A DNA stretch of 64,000 nucleotides from Acinetobacter sp. C32I (GCF_023702715.1 NZ_CP098480.1:3410001-3474000); one strand, 5' to 3'. Positions 54,509-63,985 are shown, counted from the first letter of the stretch. The notes: generated from the sequence alone by a model not told the origin. A program made the numbers and translations.

Positions 54509-55396
54509 ATGACTGCCGTTCAAACCATGCCTCTTTTACTCAATCCTATGCCACATGCATCAGCAAATGCACCGATAGGCGTTTTTGATTCAGGTGTGGG
54601 GGGATTATCGGTGGCACAGGAGATTGCCCGACATTTACCCAATGAACGCATTCTGTATTATGCCGATACCGCACATGTACCCTATGGCGCGCGTTCCGAT
54701 CAGGAAATCCGTCAACTTACCGCGCAAGCAATAGAGTGGTTGTATCGTCAAGGCTGCAAAATTGCGGTGGTTGCCTGTAATACGGCATCTGCATTTAGTC
54801 TGGATTATTTACGTGACCATTATGGCGAGCGTTTTCCAATTGTAGGTTTAGTCCCTGCCTTAAAACCTGCAGTGATTCAAACACAGTCTAAAGTTGTAGC
54901 GGTACTGGCGACGCCAGCAACCTTTCGTGGACAGCTGATTAAAGATGTGATGGCAAACTTTGCCCAACCAGCAGGGGTTAAAGTCCTGACCGTGACCAAT
55001 CTGGAATTGGTACCTTTTGTTGAAGCGGGACAACAAATGAGTCCTGCTTGTTTGACGGTGTTGCAGCAGGTTTTGCAGCCAGTGGTGCAACAAGGTGCTG
55101 ACTTTTTAGTCTTGGGTTGTACCCATTATCCTTTTTTAAAAGACGCGATTCGTCAGGTTTTTGATGAAAAATTAAAATTAATTGATTCTGGACAAGCAGT
55201 TGCGCGACAAACCGCGTATATTTTAATTAAAAATGGGTTATTATGTGACAAATTGCGTCATAATATTACACGGATTGAATGTTATGTCAGTGGGAACAAT
55301 GCTGTAGCGCTGCAAGCAGTTTTACAACATCTGATCCCTGAACAATTTACATGGAAGATTAAAAATCTGGACGATATTAGGGTGGAAAATCACTAA
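54509..55396 (+). CDS. murI: Glutamate racemase MurI
   Basis: Makes D-glutamate for peptidoglycan. The two catalytic cysteines are Cys90 in VACNTAS and Cys204 in GCTHYPFL; IGVFDSGVGGLSV (23-35) and YYADTAHVPYG (50-60) are also conserved. It has about 18 extra N-terminal residues before the domain compared with most MurI proteins, so the ATG at 54527 or 54545 could be the real start. Length 295 as given. Confidence 0.95.
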   Translation: MTAVQTMPLLLNPMPHASANAPIGVFDSGVGGLSVAQEIARHLPNERILYYADTAHVPYGARSDQEIRQLTAQAIEWLYRQGCKIAVVACNTASAFSLDYLRDHYGERFPIVGLVPALKPAVIQTQSKVVAVLATPATFRGQLIKDVMANFAQPAGVKVLTVTNLELVPFVEAGQQMSPACLTVLQQVLQPVVQQGADFLVLGCTHYPFLKDAIRQVFDEKLKLIDSGQAVARQTAYILIKNGLLCDKLRHNITRIECYVSGNNAVALQAVLQHLIPEQFTWKIKNLDDIRVENH

Positions 55397-55491
55397 ATCG
55401 TGCCGTTTTTATAGATTTTATTGGGGTTAGCTGTTAATAAAAATCAAGATGCATACTTGATATTATTGATAAATGAATTGGGGCTTCGCCT

Positions 55492-56520
55492 ATGCAAGAT
55501 ACTCGTTATCAAGTCTTTATTTCCACCTCTGGCAATGAAATGCAACCAGAGCGAGCGGTTTTGGCACAAACTCTTGTGGGCATGGGATTCCTGTCTTGGG
55601 GTTTAGAGCAACGTACACCTTTAAGTACCTCGATTGCCCGTCGTCAGATTGATGATTGTGATTATGTGGTGATTCTATTAGGCAGCCAATATGGCGAGCA
55701 GTCGGTTTCAGGTGTGGGTTATATGCATTTGGAATACATTTATGCCATGACCAAACAGAAGCCTGTCATCGTATTCATGCATGAAGATCCCGAATCGCGT
55801 GATGCAAAACTACATGATCATAAATCCGAATTAAAAGAAAAATTTAAAGAGTTTAGAAAGCAGCTTCAACATGAAGTCGATCAAGTCTTTTGTTATCGTA
55901 CATTAAGAGATTTAGAACTGGCTGTTCGTTCGAGTATGCCGCAGATGTTAGAGCGTTATCCTGTCGTGGGTTGGGTACGTCCGCAAAACACACAGGTATT
56001 ACGGGATGAAATTGATGCTTTGCGAGCCAAAGTCAAACAGCTGGAAACAGAGCTCGGTAATCGTGAAACTGATCCATTGACCAATGTTGCAAAAGTCTCG
56101 ATGCATGAACTGTATGCTTTTGAGTATCGCATGCATGCTTATCAGGATGGTAATTTCAAAGAAGTTAAACCGCACCGTAAAATGACATGGGCGCAATTAC
56201 TGAATGTCTTGGGTTCGGCCTTTGTGAGTCCAACGCCGGAAGAATATTTTTCTAAGCGCATGAATGAATATTTAAATGAAACGGGTCTGGATGATGCACG
56301 CAAGGAGATGCCAAGAGCACATGCGGTTTCTCGTGCGCAAGTCAATATTCGGGCGTTGCATGAAATAAAATTACAGATGCGTCAAAATGAATGGATTATG
56401 CCAACAGGACGAGATGATCGTCAGCGTATGCTGTGGCAACTGACGGCAAAAGGGCAGAAATTGCTAGAAAGTAATGTACTGGATAGTAATCGGGTTTTTC
56501 AGTTTAAGACCATGCATTAA
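55492..56520 (+). CDS. DUF4062 (TIR-like) domain protein
   Basis: A 342-residue protein whose first ~110 residues are a DUF4062 domain: YQVFISTSGNEMQPERAVLAQ at the start, RRQIDDCDYVVILLGSQYG (about 50-68) and KPVIVFMHEDPESRD. The fold is related to TIR-like nucleotide-binding domains used in signalling and conflict proteins. A coiled coil (about 168-190, DEIDALRAKVKQLETEL) and a helical, possibly winged-helix, C-terminal domain follow. It is a single gene between murI and hemH, with base usage like its neighbours. Function unknown. Confidence 0.8.
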   Translation: MQDTRYQVFISTSGNEMQPERAVLAQTLVGMGFLSWGLEQRTPLSTSIARRQIDDCDYVVILLGSQYGEQSVSGVGYMHLEYIYAMTKQKPVIVFMHEDPESRDAKLHDHKSELKEKFKEFRKQLQHEVDQVFCYRTLRDLELAVRSSMPQMLERYPVVGWVRPQNTQVLRDEIDALRAKVKQLETELGNRETDPLTNVAKVSMHELYAFEYRMHAYQDGNFKEVKPHRKMTWAQLLNVLGSAFVSPTPEEYFSKRMNEYLNETGLDDARKEMPRAHAVSRAQVNIRALHEIKLQMRQNEWIMPTGRDDRQRMLWQLTAKGQKLLESNVLDSNRVFQFKTMH

Positions 56521-56581
56521 TCCAATTTAGAAAAAAGCGCTAAAACTGCTAAAGTAATTGAATGAATTCAATGAAAAGCGG

Positions 56582-57607
56582 ATGCGGTCTATGTTAGCGA
56601 CACAAAAACCTAAAGTGACAGTGGTTCTGGCAAATTTAGGCACGCCTGATGAAGCCTCTGTGCCTGCTGTACGACGCTTTCTAAAGCAATTTTTATCTGA
56701 TACTCGGGTGATTGAGATTCCCAAACTGCTTTGGTGGATCATCCTGCATGTATTTGTGCTGACCTTTCGCCCAAAACGTGTGGCTGAAGCTTATGCATCA
56801 GTTTGGTCAAATGACTCGCCAATGCGTGAAATTGTTCTAGAACAAACACTGCTGATTAAACAGCGATTACAAGAAGAAAATCATCAGTTTGAGCTTACGG
56901 TTGTTCCTGCCATGACCTATGGGCAGCCCAGCATCTATACCGTGCTGGATCAGTTGGCAAAGAATCCACAAGAACATGTGATTCTATTACCCCTGTTCCC
57001 ACAATATTCTGCAACCTCCACCGCACCGCTATATGATGCATTCGCCAAATGGATTCCCCAGCAACGTCATCTGCCTGGCATCACCCTGATTAAGGATTAT
57101 TATCAGCATCCGATGTTCATTCAGGCCTTGGCTGATAGCGTGTTAAATTACCAATTACAGCATGGTAAAGCAGAAAAGTTGTTGATGTCATTTCACGGAA
57201 TTCCTCAACCCTATGCGGATAAAGGTGACCCCTATGCTGATCGCTGTCGGATGACGGCGCGTCTGGTGGCAGAGGCCTTACATCTAAACGAGGATGAATG
57301 GGCGATTAGCTTCCAGTCAAGATTTGGTAAGCAAGAGTGGGTCAAACCCTACACCGACCAACTATTGCAACAATGGGGCGAGCAAAAAGTTCAGTCCGTA
57401 CAGGTGATTAGTCCTGCATTTTCAGCCGATTGTCTGGAAACACTAGAAGAGCTGGCAATGCAAAATAAAGAAATTTTCCAGCATGCGGGTGGTGGGGCAT
57501 ATGCCTATATTCCTGCCTTAAATGCAGATCAGGCACATATAGATTTGCTTGCCAGTCTGGTTCAGGCTAATCTTGACGCACTGACCCATACCTTAGCCCA
57601 TCGTTAA
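56582..57607 (+). CDS. hemH: Ferrochelatase HemH
   Basis: Inserts Fe2+ into protoporphyrin IX in the last step of heme synthesis. Family marks are [27 protein letters not shown] near the start, [19 protein letters not shown], the active-site [17 protein letters not shown], and [17 protein letters not shown], then [16 protein letters not shown]. The upstream in-frame TTG (56558) is unlikely; ATG at 56582 or 56591 is probable, giving 341 or 338 residues. About 60 bp after the DUF4062 gene. Confidence 0.95.
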   Translation: MRSMLATQKPKVTVVLANLGTPDEASVPAVRRFLKQFLSDTRVIEIPKLLWWIILHVFVLTFRPKRVAEAYASVWSNDSPMREIVLEQTLLIKQRLQEENHQFELTVVPAMTYGQPSIYTVLDQLAKNPQEHVILLPLFPQYSATSTAPLYDAFAKWIPQQRHLPGITLIKDYYQHPMFIQALADSVLNYQLQHGKAEKLLMSFHGIPQPYADKGDPYADRCRMTARLVAEALHLNEDEWAISFQSRFGKQEWVKPYTDQLLQQWGEQKVQSVQVISPAFSADCLETLEELAMQNKEIFQHAGGGAYAYIPALNADQAHIDLLASLVQANLDALTHTLAHR

Positions 57608-57636
57608 ATCGACGCTTTATTTCGCCAGAGGTTTCT

Positions 57637-58281
57637 ATGCTGCAAGTCAAAATTGTTCCCGTTACTGCATTTGCCCAAAATTGTTCTCTTCTTTGGGATA
57701 GCGAAAGCAAAGAAGCGATTTTGATTGATGCGGGCGGTGATGCAGCCGTATTAAAAAAAGAAGTAGAAAGCTTGGGCTTAAAAGTGAAAGCACTATGGTT
57801 GACCCATGGACATCTGGATCATGCTGGTGCAGTGGGTGAATTGGCGGAAACTTGGAAAATTCCAGTGATTGGCCCGCACAAAGAAGATCAGTTCTGGCTG
57901 GACATGATTCAGGAAGTCTCAGCGCGTTACGGTTTCCCCATCCCACAGCCCGTTAAAGTCGATCAGTGGCTCGAAGGTGGTGAAGTATTAAAATTGGGTG
58001 AGGACGAGTTTGAAGTGCGTTTCGCACCAGGTCATACCCCAGGCCATGTCATGTTTTATAATGCCAAGCATGGTTTGTTATGGACGGGTGATGTGTTGTT
58101 TAAAGGCTCGATTGGTCGCACCGACTTTCCAAAAGGTAACCACCAACAGCTACTAGATTCGATTCAACGCGAATGCTTTAGCCTGCCAGATGAAACGCAA
58201 TTTATCTCAGGGCATGGACCCATGAGTACCATCGGTTATGAAAAACAATTTAATCCTTTTGTAGCAAGCAAAGCTGGTTAA
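57637..58281 (+). CDS. MBL-fold metallohydrolase (GloB/YcbL-like)
   Basis: Metallo-beta-lactamase-fold hydrolase, 214 residues, closest to the YcbL branch of the glyoxalase II group. The metal-binding motif is T-H-x-H-x-D-H in THGHLDHAG (56-64). More ligands lie in APGHTPGHVMFY, WTGDVLFKGSIGRTD and FISGHGPMSTIG. It has only the core fold, without the C-terminal helical domain of classical GloB. The substrate is probably a thioester such as S-lactoylglutathione, by analogy. 29 bp after hemH, likely cotranscribed. Confidence 0.9.
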   Translation: MLQVKIVPVTAFAQNCSLLWDSESKEAILIDAGGDAAVLKKEVESLGLKVKALWLTHGHLDHAGAVGELAETWKIPVIGPHKEDQFWLDMIQEVSARYGFPIPQPVKVDQWLEGGEVLKLGEDEFEVRFAPGHTPGHVMFYNAKHGLLWTGDVLFKGSIGRTDFPKGNHQQLLDSIQRECFSLPDETQFISGHGPMSTIGYEKQFNPFVASKAG

Positions 58282-58292
58282 TTCGGTAGAGA

Positions 58293-58324
58293 GCCTGTGT
58301 ATAAATCTGAATTTATACACAGGC
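58293..58324. repeat. Perfect 13-bp palindrome holding two opposed DnaA-box sequences
   Basis: GCCTGTGTATAAA and TTTATACACAGGC pair perfectly around TCTGAA. Each arm carries an exact DnaA-box consensus (TGTGTATAA at 58296-58304, TTATACACA at 58313-58321). It lies between convergent genes with no T run, so it may be a weak terminator or a protein-binding site. Confidence 0.55.
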
Positions 58325-58344
58325 CAAGCCTGTTCTATTACAAA

Positions 58345-60081
58345 TTAAATGGTTTCTAGCCATTTTTGATTGGCTAAGTTCAAATCAAAATTCAAACTGT
58401 TACAGATGCTCTGTAAATCAAAAGACGCTTTATCTTCTGGAATCTGAATCAAAATCGGTAGACGGGTAATGCCATTGTCGCCTGTGGGGAAGGCATAATG
58501 CCGTTCTTTATGATTGATTGAAATCAGTGATTCAAACTCTAAATACACGATCAAGGAAGGAAAACGCCGCTGGATACGAATAATTTCCTGATGGGCATGC
58601 TTTTTAATGAGCGTGGTTTTTTCTTTTAGCTTGATAATATTGTCTTTGATTTTCTGAGGTTTATTGAGGATTTTACTGAGTAGAGATGCGCTCTGTTTGA
58701 GTTGGCGCTGATTTTCCTTTAATTCTGAAAAGGCATCTTTATATTCCTGTAAGGAACTAATACTAATATCTTTGAGCAGATTGGTCGGTTCTAAGGCGGC
58801 ACTGTGATGCTTTTTCCAATCCTCAGAAGAAAACACGGTAAATACATCAGCATGGCGTTTTTGCAGCAAAGTTGCATAGGATTTCAGCCGTGCGATAAAC
58901 AGATTCACCTGTTTATTCAGGATGATCGAGGGTTGAGATTGAAAGGCAATAAAATGGCTGATCAGATCATCTAAGGTTTGTTTAACGCTAATGTAGAGAT
59001 AATGGCATTCATCACTATGATGTACCGCATGTTTTAACGCATCTGCAATGGGTTCCAGAATATTGCGACAGAGCTTTTGCTCAAAATCAATCAACCGTTG
59101 TTCAACCAGTTTTTCGATAAAAATACCGTGTGGATTAAGGGGTTCCATTAAAAAGGGAATCAGGGTTTTACTGGCATATAGCTCGATATGGCGAACAATA
59201 TCAGAGACATAATGATTGATTTGCTTATCAATGGTAATGATGTGATTGACCTGCCACTGGAACTGCTGATGCTGTAATTCATCTTCGATGTGCGCTAAGT
59301 TCAAAATGGCGGCATTGAAATAAATATTTTCACAGGCTTCAAATCTTTCTTCCTGCAAAAAGCGTCGAATCGAAAAAGTATGGCTCATTCCTTCTTTGCT
59401 TGGTGCAAGTGCAAAAATATATTTTGAGCTTTTCACAATATCAAGCTGCCTGGTCTTTTGCTGTTTATATAAAAAATATTTCAGGATATGCGGCTTTTCT
59501 TCTCGTAGTTGATGAGAACGGATAATGCTAAATGAATATTTGAGCAGCTGTTGCTTTAAAAATACTTCAGTAATAAAGGTCTTGATAATATCGCTATTGA
59601 GATGTCTTTGATTGGCAGGCAATTGAATCGTCTGCTTCTGCAAAATAATTTGTGCGGCAGCATAGATAAACTCTTTTAACACCTGATTTTTCTGTTGCTG
59701 TAGCTCAAAATCATCTTCCGTATTGATGCGGTGGATTTGACCAAGGATGTTGTCTAAATAGTCTGAAATGGCATAGATATCTTGGTATTGCTTAAGCTTT
59801 TCCAAAGAATTGGCAATGCTTCTGACCAGAGCCTTGATGGGTGCGTCTTGAATTTTTTCTGCTAGTAGATTGATGTCATGCTTGCCCAAATAACAGAAGC
59901 TGTTGTCTTTTCGATTCCAGTGAATTTTATTGAGTTGCAAAATTTGCTGGCAAATATTCTCACGGTCTTCCGCTGAACAACGTGAAAAAAGCGTGCTTAA
60001 ACTCAGTTGCCAATTGGCATCTAGATTTGGATCAATTTGAGTGACTAAAACCCTGAGCTGATAAGGAATAGATTGATTCAT
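58345..60081 (-). CDS. Uncharacterised 578-residue protein
   Basis: I do not recognise this protein. It is soluble and almost wholly helical, rich in Gln, Ile, Leu, His and Lys. A coiled-coil-prone stretch lies near residues 445-505 (repeated Lys/Glu/Leu heptads around KILNKPQKIKDNIIKLKEK), followed by a short beta-rich C-terminus with HYAFPTGDNGITRLPILIQI (about 530-549). There is no signal peptide, membrane helix, P-loop or nuclease motif that I can find. AGGA precedes the ATG. It is transcribed alone, converging on the MBL gene. Confidence 0.8.
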   Translation of the reverse strand: MNQSIPYQLRVLVTQIDPNLDANWQLSLSTLFSRCSAEDRENICQQILQLNKIHWNRKDNSFCYLGKHDINLLAEKIQDAPIKALVRSIANSLEKLKQYQDIYAISDYLDNILGQIHRINTEDDFELQQQKNQVLKEFIYAAAQIILQKQTIQLPANQRHLNSDIIKTFITEVFLKQQLLKYSFSIIRSHQLREEKPHILKYFLYKQQKTRQLDIVKSSKYIFALAPSKEGMSHTFSIRRFLQEERFEACENIYFNAAILNLAHIEDELQHQQFQWQVNHIITIDKQINHYVSDIVRHIELYASKTLIPFLMEPLNPHGIFIEKLVEQRLIDFEQKLCRNILEPIADALKHAVHHSDECHYLYISVKQTLDDLISHFIAFQSQPSIILNKQVNLFIARLKSYATLLQKRHADVFTVFSSEDWKKHHSAALEPTNLLKDISISSLQEYKDAFSELKENQRQLKQSASLLSKILNKPQKIKDNIIKLKEKTTLIKKHAHQEIIRIQRRFPSLIVYLEFESLISINHKERHYAFPTGDNGITRLPILIQIPEDKASFDLQSICNSLNFDLNLANQKWLETI

Positions 60082-60306
60082 GATTACATCCTGGTAAGTC
60101 TAAATATTTTTATTCAACACACTGATCCCTATAGATTTTTGAATAAGGTTGGATCTGTATGAAAACGAAATGGAACGGTATTGTTGGCTATTTTTATGTA
60201 ATGCAATGTTTGGATTAAGATTTGCACAAGCGCATAGAAAAGTAAATTACTGTGATGTAATTCACAAATTTAAAATATGTAAATTTTTATTAAAATAACA
60301 GCGTGA

Positions 60307-60330
60307 TGATCAAGTTGCTACGCTTGATCA
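60307..60330. repeat. Hairpin downstream of yacG
   Basis: TGATCAAG and CTTGATCA form a perfect 8-bp stem with an 8-base loop, 26 bp past the yacG stop, without a T run. It is possibly a terminator. The rest of 60082-60356 is AT-rich, with no feature I can name. Confidence 0.4.
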
Positions 60331-60356
60331 CCCTTTATGTGAGGTAATGAAACAGT

Positions 60357-60548
60357 TTAATCTTCATAATCATCTTCATGGCGTTTCAGGTCTGCTTGTG
60401 GTGCATCTTGCGTTGGTAGTTTGTATTCATCACTGGCCCAAGCACCGAGATCAATCAATTTACAGCGCTCTGAGCAGAAGGGACGAAATGCATTCGCTTC
60501 CCAAGTACTGGCTTCACCGCAACGCGGGCAGGGGAATGTACGTGGCAT
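60357..60548 (-). CDS. yacG: DNA gyrase inhibitor / zinc-binding protein YacG
   Basis: A 63-residue zinc protein. The four cysteines are in FPCPRCG and [18 protein letters not shown], the YacG hallmark, followed by an acidic tail. E. coli YacG binds GyrB and inhibits gyrase; the same is assumed here. Usually yacG sits near coaE or zapD, which are not present in this window. Divergent from the TrmB-like gene across 91 bp. Confidence 0.93.
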   Translation of the reverse strand: MPRTFPCPRCGEASTWEANAFRPFCSERCKLIDLGAWASDEYKLPTQDAPQADLKRHEDDYED

Positions 60549-60639
60549 AGAAAATTCCTAAAACAAAAACTAAATAGATTAGGCAAAAGTAAGGTGAGTT
60601 GTTAGACTTATGCCGATTTCTAGATAGTTTGATGAGATT

Positions 60640-61284
60640 ATGTCGATTCGTCAATTTCAAGCACAACGTATGCAAGCCCCTCGTGATTTTATTGCCATTC
60701 CCAATACGCCGATCTGCGTTGAAATTGGGGCAGGAAAAGGCAAACATGCCTTACTGTTTACGGGGAAAAATCCACATACCACGTTGTATGCAATTGAACG
60801 AACCAAAGAAAAATTTGTGGCGATGCAAAAGCAGCATCAATTAGAGCCGCGTGAACATTTAAATCCGATTCATGCCGATGCATTGCCGTGGGTGGTCCAT
60901 GCCTTGTTCCCTGCGCAAGTCGAACAGTTTTTTATTCTCTATCCAAACCCAGAACCGCATAATCCAGCGCAGCGTTGGCTGAATATGCCTTTCTTCGAGT
61001 TTCTACTTTCTCGTCTTCAACCGAATGGCACGATTACACTGGCAAGCAATATCCCTGAATATATCGATGAAGCAGAACAGCAATTAATAGCATTGTGGAA
61101 GCTGCCGTATCAAAAGCAAAAAATTGCAGCAGATTCTGCAAGAACCCATTTTGAAATCAAATATCTAGAGCGTGGTGAGTTGTGCCAGCAGTTGATCATT
61201 TGCAAACCAGAAGGCTATGCAACCCGCTTTGATGACTTCGCTCCGTTACAAGGGCAGAAAGCGCAAGAGCGATCTGATGTCTAA
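60640..61284 (+). CDS. Divergent TrmB-like SAM methyltransferase
   Basis: A 214-residue protein with the Rossmann SAM motif VEIGAGKGKH (27-36) and the overall plan of the tRNA (guanine-46 N7)-methyltransferase TrmB: Ala-Ile-Glu-Arg at the ribose site and an Asp near residue 80. The usual TrmB substrate motif (Pro-Asp-Pro-Trp then basic residues) is replaced by YPNPEPHNPAQRW (101-113). It also lacks the N-terminal Arg-rich stretch. It may be a paralogue with another substrate. Its stop overlaps the flavoprotein gene by 8 bp. Confidence 0.75.
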   Translation: MSIRQFQAQRMQAPRDFIAIPNTPICVEIGAGKGKHALLFTGKNPHTTLYAIERTKEKFVAMQKQHQLEPREHLNPIHADALPWVVHALFPAQVEQFFILYPNPEPHNPAQRWLNMPFFEFLLSRLQPNGTITLASNIPEYIDEAEQQLIALWKLPYQKQKIAADSARTHFEIKYLERGELCQQLIICKPEGYATRFDDFAPLQGQKAQERSDV

Positions 61285-62479
61285 GCGTGTTGCGATTATT
61301 GGTGCTGGTCCAGCGGGATTGATGGCTGCCGAAGTATTGAGCCAATATGACTATGAAATTGATGTGTTTGAACAGAAACCTTCCGCAGCACGTAAGTTTT
61401 TAATGGCTGGAAAAACAGGACTCAATATTTCGCATGCCGAGCCAGTCGATAGCTTCATACAACGCTATGACCACGCTGCATGGTTGGGGCCTTGGGTCAA
61501 GCAGTGGGATGCTCAGTGGATTCAGGACTGGATGCAAGGACTCGGTATAGAATCTTATGTCGGTAGCTCTGGTCGAATTTTCCCGCTTGAAATGAAAGCT
61601 GCACCCTTACTGCGTGCATGGTTAAAACGATTAATGGCGGATGGTGTGCGTTTTCATTACCGTCATCGTTGTGTGGATTTATCCAATAATCAACTCACCA
61701 TTGAGAACCAAACCCAACGCTTTAGTGCAACTTATGATGCGATTATTTTGGCCTGTGGTGCAGTATCATGGTCGCAATTAGGCAGTGATGGTGCATGGCA
61801 GCAATGGCTAGCTTCAGGTGAGATTGAACCATTCCAAGCCAGTAATGCTGGCGTGCTTAAAACATGGTCGCCATTTATGCAGGCGTGTTTTGGTCAGCCC
61901 CTGAAGCGTGTCAATGCATGGGTGCATCCTGAACAGCAAAGCCATGGTGATATCATCATTAGCCACTATGGTTTTGAAAGTGGCGTGATTTATAAGTTAG
62001 GACGTGATTTTAGAGCACAGCTTGCCGAAAAACAGCGTTTACAATTACATCTGGATTTACTGCCGGATGTTAGTCTTGATCAATTAGAACAAAAATTACA
62101 GGCCAATAAAAAGCAATCCTTAACCAATCTTTGGCGTAAAGCAGGGCTAGATACCGTCAAAATTAATTTGCTTCGAGAAATCGTTGAAAAAAGCGTGTGG
62201 TCAGATGCCAAGCAAATGGCACAGCAAATTAAACAGCTGCAAATCTCCTTAGAGGGCTTCCGTCCAATTGAAGAGGCCATTAGCTGTGCCGGTGGTGTGA
62301 AGCAAAGTGCGGTATCGCCACAATTGCAATTGCAATCTAATCCTGATGTATTTTGCTGTGGTGAAATGCTGGATTGGGATGCACCAACAGGTGGCTATTT
62401 ACTGACAGCTTGTTTCGCAACTGGGCGTGCAGCGGGGGAAGGCGTGCATCAACGCTTAAAGCACAGTCCTATAAGATAA
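61277..62479 (+). CDS. BaiN/HI0933-type flavoprotein (TIGR03862-like)
   Basis: A 400-residue FAD/NAD(P)-binding oxidoreductase of the HI0933/BaiN family. The dinucleotide motif is IIGAGPAGLMAAEVLS (7-22); RKFLMAGKTGLNISHAEP (about 37-54) and SGRIFPLEMKAAPLLRAWL are family-specific. The end has the FAD-binding CCGEMLDWDAPTGGYLLTACFATGRAAG. I chose ATG 61277, which begins MSKRVAIIGAG and overlaps the preceding stop, over an earlier ATG at 61217. Biochemical role unknown. Confidence 0.88.
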   Translation: MSKRVAIIGAGPAGLMAAEVLSQYDYEIDVFEQKPSAARKFLMAGKTGLNISHAEPVDSFIQRYDHAAWLGPWVKQWDAQWIQDWMQGLGIESYVGSSGRIFPLEMKAAPLLRAWLKRLMADGVRFHYRHRCVDLSNNQLTIENQTQRFSATYDAIILACGAVSWSQLGSDGAWQQWLASGEIEPFQASNAGVLKTWSPFMQACFGQPLKRVNAWVHPEQQSHGDIIISHYGFESGVIYKLGRDFRAQLAEKQRLQLHLDLLPDVSLDQLEQKLQANKKQSLTNLWRKAGLDTVKINLLREIVEKSVWSDAKQMAQQIKQLQISLEGFRPIEEAISCAGGVKQSAVSPQLQLQSNPDVFCCGEMLDWDAPTGGYLLTACFATGRAAGEGVHQRLKHSPIR

Positions 62480-62597
62480 TGTTTTCAAAAGGATTGATTT
62501 AAATTTATATATTTTTCACGTTTTAAATCACTCTTTTTCCATCTCTTGGCGGGTTTCTTGCATTGTTGATATTTATCTTGTTATTGATGAATGTTCA

Positions 62598-63860
62598 ATG
62601 TGGCAGAAGTTTAAGTCCAGTCTATTTCTTCAAGTTATTTTTGCTTTAATTCTCGGTATTATTATTGGTATTAGCTTTCACGATTTTTCTTTAGCATTAA
62701 AACCATTAGGTGATGGCTTTATCGCGTTGATCAAGATGTTGATCGCGCCTATTGTTTTCTGTGTGGTGGTACTTGGACTGTATGGTGCAAATGACCTTAA
62801 AAAAATGGGGAAAGTCGGTGCAAAAACCATTTTATATTTTGAGGTTGTGACCAGTATTGCACTGATTTTGGGGATTGTGATTGCCTATATCTTCAAACCA
62901 GGTGTCGGTATGAATATTGATATCACTCAGTTAGATGCAAAGGACCTAAATGTTTATACTGAACGTGCACATAGCATGGGGTCGGGGTCAGATTTTTTAC
63001 TCCATATTATTCCTAAAACATTTGTGGATGCTTTTGCCCGTGGTGATATTTTACAAGTTTTATTGATTGCGATTTTGTTTGGTGTCGCGTTATTACTGAT
63101 TCCAAAACATCTTGCAGAATTGGTCTGTAAGGCGATAGAAGCATTTTCTGAAGTGTTTTTTAAAATGATGGCTTTAGTTATCCGCCTAGCTCCAATTGGT
63201 GTATTTGGTTCAGTCGCCTACACCACTGCAAAATTTGGGGTAGATTCGCTAGTCCAACTGGGTTATTTAGTCTTACTGTTTTATGTAACCTGTATTCTAT
63301 TTGTGCTGATTGTTTTAGGTGGAATTCTTAAAATTTCAGGGTTGAATATATTCAAATTTCTAAATTATTTTAAAGCTGAACTGTCGATTGTATTGGGTAC
63401 GGCATCTTCTGATTCTGTGCTACCACAGATTATGAAAAAGTTAAAAAATTTAGGGATTAAGGATTCTACAGTGGGCTTGGTTATTCCGACAGGCTATTCT
63501 TTTAATCTGGATGGATTCTCTATTTATCTAACGCTTGGGGTAATATTTATTGCGCAAGCCTGCAATATTGACTTATCCATGCATGATCTACTCGCAATCT
63601 TATTGGTTTCTTTGGTGACCTCAAAAGGTGCGCATGGGATTCCAGGCTCAGCATTGGTTATTTTGGCGGCAACCTTATCCGTCATTCCGAGTCTTCCAAC
63701 CATTGGTTTAGTTTTGTTGTTGTCAGTTGATTGGTTTATTGGAATTGTACGTGCATGTACCAACTTGATCGGAAACTGTGTGGCAACGGTTGCGATTGCG
63801 CATTGGGAAAAGGATATTGATCATGCACGCGCCCAAGCAGTATTAAGCCAAAAGGTTTAA
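62598..63860 (+). CDS. Second dicarboxylate/amino acid:cation symporter
   Basis: A 420-residue DAACS-family symporter, paralogous to the DctA at 35.3 kb. Shared elements are IALIKMLIAPIVF, LGTASSDSVLPQIM (about 267-280), [14 protein letters not shown] (about 298-311), TSKGAHGIPGSA and RACTNLIGNCVATV. The Thr that follows the NLDG motif in DctA is Phe here, and the following loops differ, so the substrate may differ from plain C4-dicarboxylates. It lacks the N-terminal 20-residue polar extension of the other copy. No clear ribosome site is seen before the ATG. Confidence 0.9.
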   Translation: MWQKFKSSLFLQVIFALILGIIIGISFHDFSLALKPLGDGFIALIKMLIAPIVFCVVVLGLYGANDLKKMGKVGAKTILYFEVVTSIALILGIVIAYIFKPGVGMNIDITQLDAKDLNVYTERAHSMGSGSDFLLHIIPKTFVDAFARGDILQVLLIAILFGVALLLIPKHLAELVCKAIEAFSEVFFKMMALVIRLAPIGVFGSVAYTTAKFGVDSLVQLGYLVLLFYVTCILFVLIVLGGILKISGLNIFKFLNYFKAELSIVLGTASSDSVLPQIMKKLKNLGIKDSTVGLVIPTGYSFNLDGFSIYLTLGVIFIAQACNIDLSMHDLLAILLVSLVTSKGAHGIPGSALVILAATLSVIPSLPTIGLVLLLSVDWFIGIVRACTNLIGNCVATVAIAHWEKDIDHARAQAVLSQKV

Positions 63861-63985
63861 CTGCTGATTATTGCAAAGGATTGTCCGAGTAAATTGACAT
63901 GTTTTGAATAAACACTATTTGTAATTTGCATGGTGACAAGATCTAGCCTATATTTTTAGTGGAAAATTCATCAAAGGAATGTGCA

